Positions 23,501 to 34,964 of a DNA stretch of 64,000 bases are shown in pieces. The notes beneath the pieces are model-generated. The model was given only the letters and a program-made list of their open reading frames with translations, did not search any database and was not told where the DNA came from. Origin of the DNA: Ascidia mentula (taxonomy: Eukaryota; Chordata; Ascidiacea; Phlebobranchia; Ascidiidae). Both the position numbers and the translations under genes were made by a program. Position 1 is the first letter of the stretch. Each line of letters begins with the position of its first letter. The stretch lies in the NCBI GenBank assembly GCA_947561715.1, contig OX387199.1:1121001-1185000 (forward strand), in the 5' to 3' direction.

Positions 23501-26500
23501 ACCTTTGAAATGCAAGGAATAAGATCACATTTTCCAATGTTACGGATGCCCTTATCTGATATTTTAAACTTGGATGTGTAAAGCTTGTTAACATTTTTGT
23601 GGACAGCTTCATCCATGATGAATGGTAATTGAGATTTTGAAACCAGAGTTCCACTGATATCCAAAGATTCCATCTGCAATAATTGAAACATGTGGTTTTA
23701 CACAAGAAATATTTAAAAGCCAAAAATAGCGAAGTCTGTTAGACAGAAAAAAAAATTAAGAATACTTTTCAAAATTAAATTCCAGCGTATAATCATTCCA
23801 TCGCATAAAAATAATGATATAATTTAGTTCAGAGGTCAGCAATTCACAGCTATGCAGCCACACATGGCTCCTTTACTTTACTTTTCTCGTTCTATATGGC
23901 AACATCATATAGAAAAAAAAACAATAATTTTTAGTTTGTGGAATAACTATACATAAAAAAAATATGCCTAACCACTTTTATGTTTTTGCAGATCCGAAAT
24001 GGAGTTTCGTACAAAACAGTGCTTACTCTATTTAAACATTCCCAAATTGGTTAAATTAGTTGAAGTCTTGCTTTAAAATTAGGAATTTATGGAAGACATA
24101 TCTTTATTGGAGAACCACTGGTCTAACATACAACTTACTGGTTTCTGAAGATGTGATATGGAATTTGCAATCTCACAGATTCCACCACTTGTCATGTCAC
24201 AACTCTCCAGAGACAGATTCTCAATCCACTGAATACATGAAGCAATAGCAGATGCACTTTCATCATTAACTGTGTTCTCATCAAGTTTCAAAGACGTCAT
24301 CTGAAAAAAGTGAAATTAAAAAAAATATTACATTGTAAGATTTACTTATGTAGCTTCACAAAAGACAAATAAATTTAGTTTTAAACACTTTATTTGCAAG
24401 GTGTGCATGGGTAAATTTTGATGATTATTCCTGTTTAAGTTTTAGTAGCATTTTTTCATATTTACTAAAAGCCTGCGATTGTGCATTATGCCTAAAACTG
24501 CTGTTTTAAACTTGTTGACTCAATAATTGTTCCATAATACTTCACCATCATTTCATTAAATTTTGTAAGTATTAATTGCGCAATAGAGGCTTGACAAAAT
24601 ACGGGGATTGAAAGAAAATATTCGTTGACATTGCGAAGAAAAGTTAACAACGTTGTTTGCATCAGCGCTTGATGCGTGTACGAATGAATACAGATAAAGA
24701 AGGATGCGGCGCCTTTTAATCTGCTTCTATGTTGGGTTGCAATAATTCCAAAAACTGGTTGCCAAAACTCCAAAAACGGTTCGCAATTTGCGAACTGCTA
24801 ATTCAAACCTTGTACTTGTTTAGGAAAATATATTTTTATCCAGAATAATTATTGCTACTTTTGTATAACCATATAACTTAGCTGCCAATTAGGGCTAAAA
24901 TTTCAGTCACAAAACTCGAAACAAATTACTGGTTTGTGAAGTTGAGATACGGAATATGCAATCTTACAGATTCCACCACTTGTCATCTTACAACCCCGCA
25001 GAGACAGATTCTCAATCCACTGAATACATGAAGCAATAGCAGATGCACTTTCATCATCAACTGTGTTCTCACCAAGATTTAACGACGTCATCTGAAAAAC
25101 GTGGAATTAAAAAATAATACTGCATTGTAAGATTTCCTTATGTAGCTTCACAGAAGACAAATATTGAGTTTATAAACAATTTATTTCCAAACAACAGGTG
25201 TGTGTGCGTCATGGCCAAATTTTGATGATTATTCCTGTTTAGGCTTCAAGGCCTGTTTACACACGAACACAGTTTGGCACGGCACGGCACGGCACAGCAC
25301 AGCACAGCACAGTCTGGCACACACAGTGTTTACACTACTGGAATAATCGAGCACGACTACGGGGATTTTCCTGTGATGAACACGAAACCGACAAGTGCAA
25401 GTGACAAGTTATGTTGATAATTTTTTAAGGATGTCAGGCTTGTCTTGCATTTCTCGGCCCCGCCAGCGATATTATAGCTACAAATTGAAGTTGTTGCTAT
25501 TGGCTGTACATATTCTTCAACAAAAGGCATGTACTGTTTTACATAGTTAAGGCATGTACTGTTTTACATAATTTTTTACGATGCAAGGTAACACCACAGT
25601 ATGTTAAACCAAACAGCACAGATTATGAAAACAAAGATGGTATAATTGAACCAGGACAATGGTTTTCCACAGCAGCATCCAGCTGAGACGCCGTTACACA
25701 CACCGCTTTGTAATGCAGTTACGTTTCATATGCTCAAAACAATCGCTCACATGTGAAACGCGGTCACATCACACAACTAAAATAATATATGTCCTCTCCT
25801 TTTAAGCAGTCGCCTTGCACTTTCGCATCAATGTGTGCCGAAATGTGCCCAACTGTGCCCGAATTTATGCTCGTCGAGCAAAAGCGAGCACATCCTAGCA
25901 CAGACCGGCACATCCCATCCCAGCACAACTCAGCACACGCGCATAATAAAACAAACATGGAATCGTCTGTAGTGTAAACGGGCCTTTACTCACATTTTTT
26001 CATAATTACTAAAAAAAATTAAGATTAATTGTTTGGGGAAATAAATTTTTATCCAAAACAATTGTTACTACTTTTGTATGACCATATAAGTTAGCTGCCA
26101 ATTGGGGCTAAACTTTCAGTCACAAAACTCAAAACGACTTACTGATTTCTTAAGTTGTGATATGGAATTTGCAATCTTACAGATTCCACCACTTGTCACC
26201 TTGCAACGCTGCAGAGACAGATTCTCAATCCATTGAATACATGAAGCAATAGCAGATGCACTTTCATCATCAACTGTGTTCCAATCAAGATTCAACAACG
26301 GCATCTGAAAAACATGGAATTGAAAAATAATTCTGCATCGTAAAATTTTCTTATGTAGCTTCACAAGTGACAAATGTTGAGTTTTTAAACATTTTATTTC
26401 CAAACAACAGGTGTGCATGTGTCTTGGCCAAATTTTGATGATTATTCCTGTTCAAGTTTTAGTCACATTTTTTCATAATTACTAAAAAAATTTAAGATTA

Positions 26501-29500
26501 ATTGTTTGGGGAAATAAATTTTTATCCAAAACAATTGTTACTACTTTTGTATTACCATATAAGTTAGCTGCCAATTTGGGCTAAAGTTTCAGTCACAAAA
26601 GTGAAAAAAAATTTACTGGTTTCTTATGTTGTGATATGGAATTTGCAATCTTACAGATTCCACCACTTGTCATCTCACAATTCCACAGAGACAGATTCTC
26701 AACCCACTGAATACATGAAGCAATAGCAGATGCACTTTCATCATCAACTCTGTTCCAATCAAGTTTCAACGACGTCATCTGAAGAAAGAGGAGTTAAAAT
26801 TTATTATTGCATTGTAAGATTTCCAAATATTTAGTTTTTCAACACTTTGTTCGTAACAAGGGGTGCATGTGTCATGGCCAAGTTTAGATGATTATTCCTG
26901 TGTATGTTTCAGTCACATTTGTTTTATTTACTTAAAAAAATGAATATTACTTGTGTAGAGAAACATATTTTCGTCCAGAACAATTGTTTCTACTTTTGTA
27001 TGTCCTTAAAATAAATTGGCTGCCATGAGTGGCTAAAATTTCAGTCACAAAGCTCAAAAACAACTTACTGGTTTCTTAAGTTGTGATATGGAATTTGCAA
27101 TCTTACAGATTCCACCACTTGTCATCTTACAACCCCACAGAGACAGATTCTCAATCCACCGAATACATGAAGCAATAGCAGATGCAATTTCATCATCAAC
27201 TGTGCGAAGTTGCAGCTTTCTCAACTGAAACGAATATTCACACTTATTTTAGTGGTGAACATGGTGCTGTAAAGCAAATTTATGTCTCTCTGATAATTTC
27301 AAAAGAAAGTTTTCTATGTTATTAAAAGGAGAATTTTTTTTCAATAATGTCATACCTGTATACGTTGACATAACTGATTCAACAAAACTTTCAAACTTCC
27401 ATGATAAAAACGACAAGTTCCTAAAACTTTTATGTTGTACGATTTTGGGGATTTGTTTAAAACACCAACAATACTATAAACATCAGTTGGAAGTAATTTA
27501 TCTTCTAGACTAAAAGTTACTGGCAACAAATTTAGACTGTCTTTATCAAATGCTTCGATGCCAGCTTCATGTAACCATGAGAAAATTCGCAAAAGCATTT
27601 TTTCCTCAACTTTTTCTTTTTGTAGTTCGTCGCGACAGAACACCTTAAGTAGGTTTTTTTTCTCAGCAACTTCTTTGTACTTTATGTTGCTGAAACAAAC
27701 TTTTGCAACCTCATTAGCCTCATCATTACAAAGTCCGAAAACAAACTTTGCAACAACTTCCCATCTGTTTGTTTTTAGTTGGGGAAGCAGTTCAGAAAAC
27801 TCATCAACACTCAAAAAAAAGACAAGGTAACAAGCAGCGAAATATTCCTGCCATATCAAATGTGAGAAGTAGCTCTTAATATCAGAATCCAAAAACGTCA
27901 TGTTCCAATTCTCCTCAGTCACGAATGTTGTAAGAAGCCCCCTTAATGTCTCTGGCTCAATGCCTGCTTGTCTCAGGTCATCCTGAGTAAAAACAAGTTT
28001 GCTATCTTTAAAACCATTCCACGCTAATCTAGCTATTTTGTTTAAATATTCTTCTTTTTTAATTTCTTTTCTCCTGATAAAGTCCTGCTTAAAATAGTAT
28101 CTGAATCCATTTGCAAAAACATGAGTTAGAGAGTGGTATCGGCTGTCACCACCCTCTTCAAGACTTTTCCAGATGACAAAAGCAATAAAAATGCATTTTG
28201 CTGGGACATAGCAAGAATATGAGAAGTTCGGATTGCTTTTTATGATATTCCACACTTCAGCACCCCTATCTTCACAAATCTGTTTGCAAAGATTTTCTTG
28301 CGATTTTTCATTAAGACCCATAACCTCAGCAACAAACATTGGTCGATGTTCTGCTTCAATTGAGAAAAAGTGCTTCTGCCGTGAAGTGAAAACTTTCTTT
28401 GCATCTTTGAGCAATTCACCCATCATGAGAGCATAGATATAAAGTAATGGATTATTCTCTTTTGTGGGATCGACTGCTTTGTATTTTAAATTCCAATCTG
28501 CTGCAGCTTCATCTAAGCCATCCATAGTAATAAATACATTTGCTGACTGTAGTACGTTGAGAAAAAAAGCTTCATTGTTTTTCTGTATTGGTGATTTTGT
28601 GTAGGAGTCCAACGATAATGAGTTTTTCAACAAAAAATCAACAAATGTTGTGGTAGTATCAAAGTCAATCTTTTTCACTGAAATGTAGAAACAGTATTGG
28701 GTTTTATTAAAATTCTCCATTGCACCATCCATTGCTTTTTCAGTTATAACCTTGGAAAGTGTGGTTTTTCCAATTCCTGGCTGTCCAATTAATGCAACAG
28801 TGTTGGAATATGCTGGCTTTTTCTGAATATTTGCTGCTGTTTCTGCTCTTACAAACAATTCCTCAACTGATACTTTACTGTCCTGTTTCAAGTCTACTCT
28901 TTTATATTCTTTTCTCCTGTTGTAATGTCCATCATCCTCATAGTAGGACTCTGTAGATCCGGCAGGGTTCACCGCTTTTGTTGGTTTATCTGTTATTTCC
29001 AGTGAACAAACTTCAATTTGCTGTTGAGTCAAAACATGAAAGCTTGTGGTTGTGCATTGGTCTTTAGCACTTTTTTGCAGCAAATCTTGAATCAGCTTGA
29101 GGTCATCTAAAATAAAATTATGACATAGAATTTCTATATGTCACATGTCTTACAAATAAAAAACATAGATTAAACACACAAGGATGTTTCATTCATTTGC
29201 AAGCTTATTCAGCTATCAGTTGATTTACAAATAACAAGCAAACAAACAAAACTTTATGTGATAAATCCTAAGTTGCTTGTTTTTTAAGTTTTGAAAAGAT
29301 TCATTAAGCCATACAGCTATCAGAAGATTTTGACAGCATTATTTCTTATCAGCACATTAACAACTATTTATTACAACAAAATCTTGCCATATTTCATACT
29401 ACCTACCCGGGATGATTTCATCAAGTTTGTTGCCAATTGAAGTGTTTCCAAAAATGTCTGTAATATTAAAGGCACCTTTAAAAAAAACCCAAAACAGAAT

Positions 29501-32385
29501 TACTTTATAACTTACTTATATCACGCCCTGCTGTTTGAAATGTGGTGTTTCCTGTAAAACTACTATCGGTTACTTGAGCGATTGTTTGGGGATCAATTCC
29601 TTGTCCCCAGTTATGCAAAGTTGGTTGTGCACTTCGATCAGGAATCATTCCTCTTGGGTGCATAACAGCTTGATGGGAATTCCTCAATCGTGGTGGATAG
29701 TATTGGTTATAGAATGGATACCATCCACCAGAATGTTGGAAAGGTGAATATCCTGTGGAATTGGGGTAAGGTTGTTGTACATTGGTTGCCTGTGGGATTC
29801 CTTGACCTGGTTGAGTTGACTGAGGATTGTTTGTTTGTCCAACATCAAGAGGCAAGGTATCCTATAACGATAGAAAAACAAACATTATTATGTTTTTACT
29901 AGTTATGTGCTGCACCAGATCTGGGTACTTAAACCCCGGTCGGGTGTGTTTTCAGTATTCGCCCCCGGTCAGGTAATAAACTTGGATTTACAGGATGGCT
30001 GCAGAAGCATTTATGTCAAAACAAAGCAAGATTATTCCTTTTAGGACCTTCATGCACAAAATACTACTTGCTGGCTGGCACAATGATGGCTTGTTTGTTG
30101 CTAATTACATTCTTGCTTTATTGTGTGTTGTGCCTCAACAAGTTACTTAGTATGTTATAAATAAGTCTGGTGCCAAACCGAATGTTGGCTCAATTATCAA
30201 ATCTGTGTGTACCTGAATTAAAGCCAATATTTATTAGAAAGTACAATAATACTTGGGTGTCATGGGTGATATAACGTTAAGCTTTTTTGGTGCTTTACCA
30301 CATCATCTTTAATGATACCACACTGCTACAAACACTACCAAAACAGACGTATTTGTTTTTCCCATTGTTTTATCAGCACCTACATGAAAAATGTAATTGA
30401 AAAGACTTTTTGCTTGTAATGAAATACTGATCATTTAAAACCATATCAATTCATAGTACAAGTGTTACTAAAACACAAAAGTGCAAGTCTTATTACAACG
30501 TGGCCACTGAAAAAAGACGTTTCGTCCGTGAACTGACGAAAAATTACACTTGTTTCGTAACAATGCAACATGTTTGGTAACAATACCAAATGTTCGGTAC
30601 CAATGCTCCCTGTTTGCAAACAATGGCGAAAGCAAGCACGATGCGGTTTTTAGGTCAACGTCAAAGAAAATTTCTGGTTTTCACGCGGATTTTGACAAAA
30701 AAATACAGTGGCGTTTGTTTAGTTATCACAAAAGACCAAAATATTTCACAAAAGGGGGGGTCCAGACCCCTCGGACCCCCCCCCCCTGGATACGCCCATG
30801 CAAACATGTAATTACATTATTACATTATCGTAATGTTTTTCCCTATAAATAGGCCATTGTTCCTTTGTATGGGTAATTTAGATTGTTGAAAGTTTACCAA
30901 AATGTGTTTGCAACTCAACTGTATCAAAACAATCGTAGCTTAAGCAACATACTTTCACGCATAATACTTTGCATAATACTTTACACACGAATATATTTGG
31001 AGTTCAAACAAAAGACAATTTTTGATTATTTATGTTAGCATACATTTGCAGAAAGGTTGCTGAATCTCAGCACAAACAAGTTGTTTCTGAAAGGATTTGA
31101 ATGGTCCTCTTTAATTTGTTGGACACATGACAAACTAACATCAACAAAACTTATTATTCTTCACGCAGCAACTATTTGTGCTATGCAAAGTGGAGCCCAT
31201 AATATGAATTGTGTATAAGCTGCAGACAGATGGCCACTGTTTCAATCTAAAAGGTTTCATACCACTATTCTTCCCAAATATTTCAAATACACAAGGTTTA
31301 GAACAAACCATAAAAGTTATTTTACATTCCACACAAATATGAATTCCAAATGTCAAATATTTGTTCCAAAAAATGATTTTCTTTATGTGTAAACACTACA
31401 CATTTTTGCTATGCTGGTAAAACACATGCTTGGTTGGATTTGATCAATAATTATCCACATCTGGCTAGTCCAGGACTTTTTTATACAGTTGCTAGTGTTT
31501 TGAAGTAGTGATATATAGAAACTTTAGTTTGCCAAGTTCTTTAGGCCAAATCAACAATCTTGATGAATCTTTAATTTCAGTCAAACAATTTGTTCAAATT
31601 TGGCCAAAACCAATCTTCCATGCATACATACATTCTTGAACAACAGCAATAGCAAATGACTTATGATTGTGTAGCAATAATAAACTTCTTATTAAAACAG
31701 GACATTTTGGCTTTAAGTCATAGCATTAATCATCACCAAGACCATGCATATCCATTTCAAAAATGCTGACTTAAGAGGTTAGATGATAGACACTGATAAG
31801 CCAGTTATTGGTTTGTTTATACATTACTTGGTTTTTATGCACATTAGTACTATCTGTCTGCCAGTAAAACTGACAAAAAAATTTCAAACGTGAATATAAA
31901 GGTTCACCTGGTGTCATAAATGATTCAAAGCGGGAGTGATGTATGTAGTTTTAACCAGCAACCAAAATAACCCACCGAGCTACCCAAATACAACGAGAAA
32001 TGTCATTTGGCAAAGAATGCCACATCCATTAATATTCAATCAATTTGAATGGTTATAAAAAACTCTTTTAAACATAAAATTTTAAAATTATTTTTTAAAG
32101 AAGTAATCTAGACATACCGGACTTGTTTGGTTCTGTATCATTTTAGAACTGTCACCATCATAATTCTGGTCCATTCTAGTTGTTTTTTGTGGCAACTCAA
32201 AACAGTTTTGATCAAATGCAACTCTTTTTCTCTTTAATGTGTGACAAAAATTAGTTTCCACATAGTTTAAATGGTTATAAAAACTCTTTTAAACATAAAA
32301 TTATTTTTAAGAAGTAATCTGGACATACCGGACTTGTTTGGTTCTGGAACATTTTAGAACTGTCACCATCATAATTCTGGTCCAT
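17563..32385 (-). CDS. NOD-like receptor: disordered N-terminus, NACHT ATPase, LRR repeats
   Basis: Intracellular innate-immune receptor of the NACHT-LRR family. Minus-strand exons in order: 32329-32385 or 32118-32174 (alternative first exons), 29516-29861, 29407-29475, 27356-29106, 27069-27224, 26617-26778, 26143-26304, 24930-25091, 24139-24300, 23503-23673, 23250-23303, 22899-23054, 22354-22515, 21244-21405, 19097-19258, 17770-17922, 17563-17583. All phases close, giving 1,355 residues. The N-terminus is rich in Q, P, Y, N and G and shows no CARD, DEATH or PYD fold. The last exon encodes only FMWLKI plus stop, and AATAAA follows at once. LRR exon order is from position and phase; alternative splicing is likely because almost all LRR exons are phase 0. 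Confidence 0.85.
18012..18043 (-). repeat. Half hammerhead motif (degenerate)
   Basis: On the minus strand AGCTGCA (18043-18037) is followed by CTGATGA (18036-18030) and a partly pairing stem II, but GAAA is replaced by GATG and no 3' stem I arm follows. About 50 bases away on the plus strand lies CTGTCTGCAGCT (18090-18101), the 3' half in the opposite orientation. I read this as a rearranged relic of the ribozyme repeat. Confidence 0.4.
18600..18989 (-). mobile_element. Degenerate hAT-like MITE related to 37521-37950
   Basis: Read on the minus strand from 18989, the first 90 or so bases (AGGGATGCACTGAAAGTTCGG and the TTCGGCCGAAAC blocks that follow) match the left end of the element at 37521. 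The match resumes weakly near 18600-18640. The middle is different, and the second terminus is not recognisable, so the element is truncated or carries an insertion. Confidence 0.5.
19369..19480 (+). repeat. tRNA-derived SINE-like sequence
   Basis: GCTCTGGTAGCTCAGTCAGT followed by TAGAG resembles a tRNA 5' half with A box. The B-box region is degenerate (GGGTCGCAGTT), and there is no acceptor stem closure, so it is not a tRNA gene. The same sequence recurs at 21511-21610 within the duplicated LRR-exon unit. Confidence 0.5.
20040..20849. mobile_element. hAT-like non-autonomous DNA transposon in an LRR intron
   Basis: The 810-bp unit is flanked by the 8-bp direct repeat AAAGAGTG (20032-20039 and 20850-20857). 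Its ends are inverted: CAGGGTGTCG on the left and CGACGCCCTA on the right. An 8-bp duplication with CAGGG-type termini fits the hAT superfamily. The sister unit near 22040 lacks it and has only a single GAGAGTG there, an empty site. No transposase is evident. Confidence 0.8.
21511..21610 (+). repeat. Second copy of the tRNA-derived SINE-like sequence
   Basis: Nearly identical to 19369-19480 and at the same place relative to the LRR exon, so it was copied with the exon unit, not inserted again. The tRNA-like A-box block GGTAGCTCAGTCAG is kept and the B box is poor. Confidence 0.5.
25248..25986. mobile_element. Terminal-inverted-repeat element (MITE-like) with GCAC-rich interior
   Basis: AAGGCCTGTTTACAC (25248-25262) is matched in inverse by GTGTAAACGGGCCTT (25972-25986), 14 of 15 positions. 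The interior holds runs of GGCAC/AGCAC pentamers at 25277-25320 and GCACA-rich DNA at 25840-25935. The sister intron near 26440-26470 runs straight through the same flanks without it. A clear target duplication is not visible. Confidence 0.7.
27356..29106 (-). other. NACHT exon of the NOD-like receptor
   Basis: A single 1,751-nt exon carries the whole NACHT module and its helical C-terminal part. Walker A is GQPGIGKTTLSK; Walker B is VFITMDGLDEA. The acidic GLDEA form is typical of NLR NACHT domains. Downstream LIWQEYFAACYLV matches the conserved helical region of NLRs. The exon begins with two bases completing a codon from 29407-29475 and ends in phase 0 (CAG|GTATG), ready to join any phase-0 LRR exon. 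Confidence 0.95.
30757..30801. repeat. G-run/C-run transposon-end-like sequence
   Basis: A run of G, then TCCAGACCCCTCGGA, then a long run of C and TGGATACGCCCATG. Such G/C-run termini are found on several DNA-transposon ends in marine invertebrates. No second terminus was found, so it is only a fragment. Confidence 0.35.
31212..31263 (-). ncRNA. Partial hammerhead ribozyme relic in NLR intron 1
   Basis: On the minus strand there is ATGA, an AACCT/AGATT stem II with one mismatch, GAAA, a CAG/CTG stem III, the GTC cleavage triplet and TGCAGCTTA. The 5' stem I arm and the first bases of CTGATGA are lost, so self-cleavage is unlikely. It is in sense orientation with the NOD-like receptor transcript. 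Confidence 0.55.
32118..32174 (-). CDS. NOD-like receptor alternative first coding exon (proximal)
   Basis: ATG at 32174 opens a 19-codon exon (MDQNYDGDSSKMIQNQTSP) with a GTATGT donor in phase 0, matching the phase-0 start of exon 29516-29861. It is a tandem copy of 32329-32385; the two proteins differ at one residue (I versus F). Flanking DNA, including AAACTCTTTTAAACATAAAA, is also duplicated. Confidence 0.8.
32329..32385 (-). CDS. NOD-like receptor alternative first coding exon (distal)
   Basis: ATG at 32385 opens a 19-codon exon with the same donor, phase and almost the same protein as 32118-32174 (MDQNYDGDSSKMFQNQTSP). Both can splice to 29861. The exons would be mutually exclusive starts or the upstream one would be used with the second skipped. 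Confidence 0.8.
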
Positions 32386-32576
32386 TATGCTGCTTTTGAT
32401 GGCAACTCGTTGATCAAATGCAACTCTTTTGGTAGAAAAAAGAAATATAACAATTCTACTTCCACCTAAACTATTAATTAAACAACAAATCAAATGAACA
32501 AAATTTTGACATTGCATTTTCACCATCTAATATAGCCGGTCTAACAATAGCTTTAATGAAGGTGGGGGTCAAGTTA

Positions 32577-32612
32577 TGACGTCACACACAAAATTACGTC
32601 ACTGTGACGTCA
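32577..32612. promoter_or_regulatory. Pair of CRE/ATF-type palindromes upstream of the NOD-like receptor
   Basis: TGACGTCA occurs at 32577-32584 and 32605-32612 with a half site (TACGTCA) between. They lie about 190-230 bases upstream of the distal start codon. TGACGTCA is the consensus for CREB/ATF factors. Clustering in a promoter position supports a regulatory role, but binding is inferred. Confidence 0.5.
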
Positions 32613-34964
32613 CTAACCGAAGATATACAACGACGAAATTTCTCACCCAAACGCACACCAGATTGGAAGGTGTAGCGAACACAGGTTTGTTTTTTGCGCG
32701 GAGGATTTCGATTCGGCGATCGCTAACTGCGCGGACGATCGCAACGTTTTTTTGTATGTTAATGCATTAGCTCATGAATATTGCGCGGATTATCGGTAAA
32801 TTTTCCGATCTGGCACGCACATAACGCGGACCTCTTTCTTACAAGCATGCCGACTGCCGAGGCATCGCAATCGCAAGTTCGGCAAAAGGCACAACAGCAA
32901 CGAAGAAGTACATTTCTACGCTTTATTGGGCATTGACTACATAATAAAACAAACCTCTGAGGAACTTGAATTTGGGTACGATCAACCACAAGGGTGCGTA
33001 AAAATTTGCAAAAAGTGCTAAAAATAATATTCATTAGGGAGCCTTTTTCACGCTGGATCCATCATCCATACATAGGAAAGATATGAAACGAAAATGATTT
33101 TTACTGGGGTTCGCAAAAGCCCTTTCTACAGTACAGCAAATAACGCAAACTTAGTTTCACAAAAGGAAGCCGAAAGGCAAGAGAACCTTCAACTCACAAA
33201 AAAACCTACCTAGAGAATCATCAACCAGTTAACGCAAACTTTCCCATTCCCAACAACGAACTGTTTGGTGATGAAGTAAACCAAACTTTTACCTGCGGAA
33301 CGAACGCTTGGTGGTGGCAATAAAAATTCAGATCGCCATGAAAGTTAGTGGATGATAGGCAACATCGCTTAAGCGCCCGACCCATGTACCTAGAAGAAAA
33401 TCTGGCCAACACTGCTGTGTCAAATATCGTTCGTTACAAGGACACTGTATTTGAAAGTTAATTGCGTGTTGTTGCCAAAAGTTGCAGCCTAACAATAACC
33501 AATTACAATACAAGTGCCTGTAATAATACGCTGTGCATTTTATTGTCGTAAAAAGCGCAGTTGGTGTTGCTTTCTGCTTTAATCAATTTAAAACAGTTAA
33601 AAACCAATTACGCTTTACGCCTCGGCAAGTGTCGAAATTTGTTTATCCAACATTATTTGCACAAACGAAACAATATTGCTGAATTTACATGAAAAAGACA
33701 TCAGTATTAAATAAATTGTGCTCTTAAAACGGCAATTGTAAAGAAACACGTCGTTTTCGACTCTAGACGTGTCACCACTGGGTAAGTATTTTCTACATTA
33801 AACAACACATGGTGTGTGAGTTCTGATATTAAAGAACAGAGTTTATCCGCTCTGTCACATTATTTTGCATTGTAAAATTAACAAAAAGTAACTTTGTTCT
33901 ATTATGACATCAAATGTAAGATCGAAATGTGTACGTGTTATTAAATTATCTGTGGAACGCTGAACAAACACTTGGTTGCCAAACCCGTCAATGTAACATT
34001 TACGTCAATCCTCTGTAGCCGTAGGTGAAGGCAGGGTTTTTCAAACTAGGTTTGTGGCGACTAAACGTGTAGGGTCGGTAAAACAGAAAGTGGAACTTAC
34101 AATACGTGCACTGTTACAAATAACTGCCGCAGTGAATTGTTGGCGTCCTGTATGGGTAAGTATTTGCAGCATTAAAACATCACGTATAAGACAGAAAGTT
34201 CAACGACCGAGGCACAAAGTTTCGGAAAACATTCGCCATGTCTGCTTTTCCACGCGAACGCGCGATGTCGGTTTTGGCTGCGTGAATTCCAACAAAAAAT
34301 TGGCTCACAATCGCCACCAAGTGTTTGATAGTACGCAGTTTTATTAGTGGACACTTTCCAACAATCAAGACCTTGCTTGATGAACTTGATCTGATTTGAA
34401 ATGGTTTTAACGTTTGCAAAAATACATGAGCAATGTTCTTCAAATCGGAATCGAATTTTGAAAAAATCTGAACCTGATACTTTTAATTCTCATTCTGTTG
34501 TGCAAATATCGCATAAATCAAATTTGGTGAATGCAATCGTTTAAGATTTGTCAAAAACGTTAAAAAACGCGGAACAATGGCATGTCAAAGTATTGGAGAC
34601 ACAGACTCTGCTGCACCACCTTGTGGCTAAACAATTTATAACACCGTGCTCACTAGTGGAGCTAAAGCTCGTGATTGTTGGTTGGTTTTTGAATTCCTGG
34701 TTTTTAGCCACAAGAATTCCGGGAAATTGGCGGCATCAGTTAAGCGCCTTCCAGTAATATATAATTACGAAGTTAAATTAGTGCAATCAGGTCAAATTTC
34801 TATTGTGTGCGCAAATCAAATCTTACTTTCCCACATAAACTGCAAAATAATAGTCCATGTTATGGCGTTAATTATTTCCTTCGCTTCGGTTGCATTTTGG
34901 TTCTACCAGTTGCCCTTGTGGTGATGACGTAGCAATAATATATCTTGGTACATTTTAAGATGCA
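32613..34964. other. Intergenic DNA upstream of the NOD-like receptor
   Basis: No supported exon on either strand. Short open frames here are isolated and lack splice partners. The stretch separates the NLR promoter from the NLR relic at 34965. Confidence 0.5.

Larger units (their letters stand above)
17770..27224 (-). repeat. Array of duplicated LRR exons
   Basis: Seven exons of exactly 162 nt (26617-26778, 26143-26304, 24930-25091, 24139-24300, 22354-22515, 21244-21405, 19097-19258) plus the related 156-nt exon 27069-27224 encode near-identical 54-residue pairs of LRRs with shared blocks VDDESASAIASCIQW and GICKIANSISQ. More diverged LRR-like exons are 23503-23673, 23250-23303, 22899-23054 and 17770-17922. 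Intron sequence is duplicated with the exons: 21405-22354 matches much of 19258-21244, and 26304-26617 matches 24930-26143. So whole exon-intron units were copied. Confidence 0.9.
29862..32117 (-). other. First intron of the NOD-like receptor
   Basis: Two kilobases of AT-rich intron. It contains a ribozyme relic (31212-31263) and, near 30750-30800, a G run followed by a C run ending CCTGGATACGCCCATG, which resembles a transposon terminus. No exon is supported here. Confidence 0.6.

Noticed and set aside
30550..30852. Open frame in NLR intron 1 as an exon
   Set aside because: It ends in G/C-run transposon-like sequence, and its strand is opposite to the host gene without splice support.
34054..34347. 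97-codon open frame as a gene
   Set aside because: No domain, no splice context, and the region shows internal repeat-like text.
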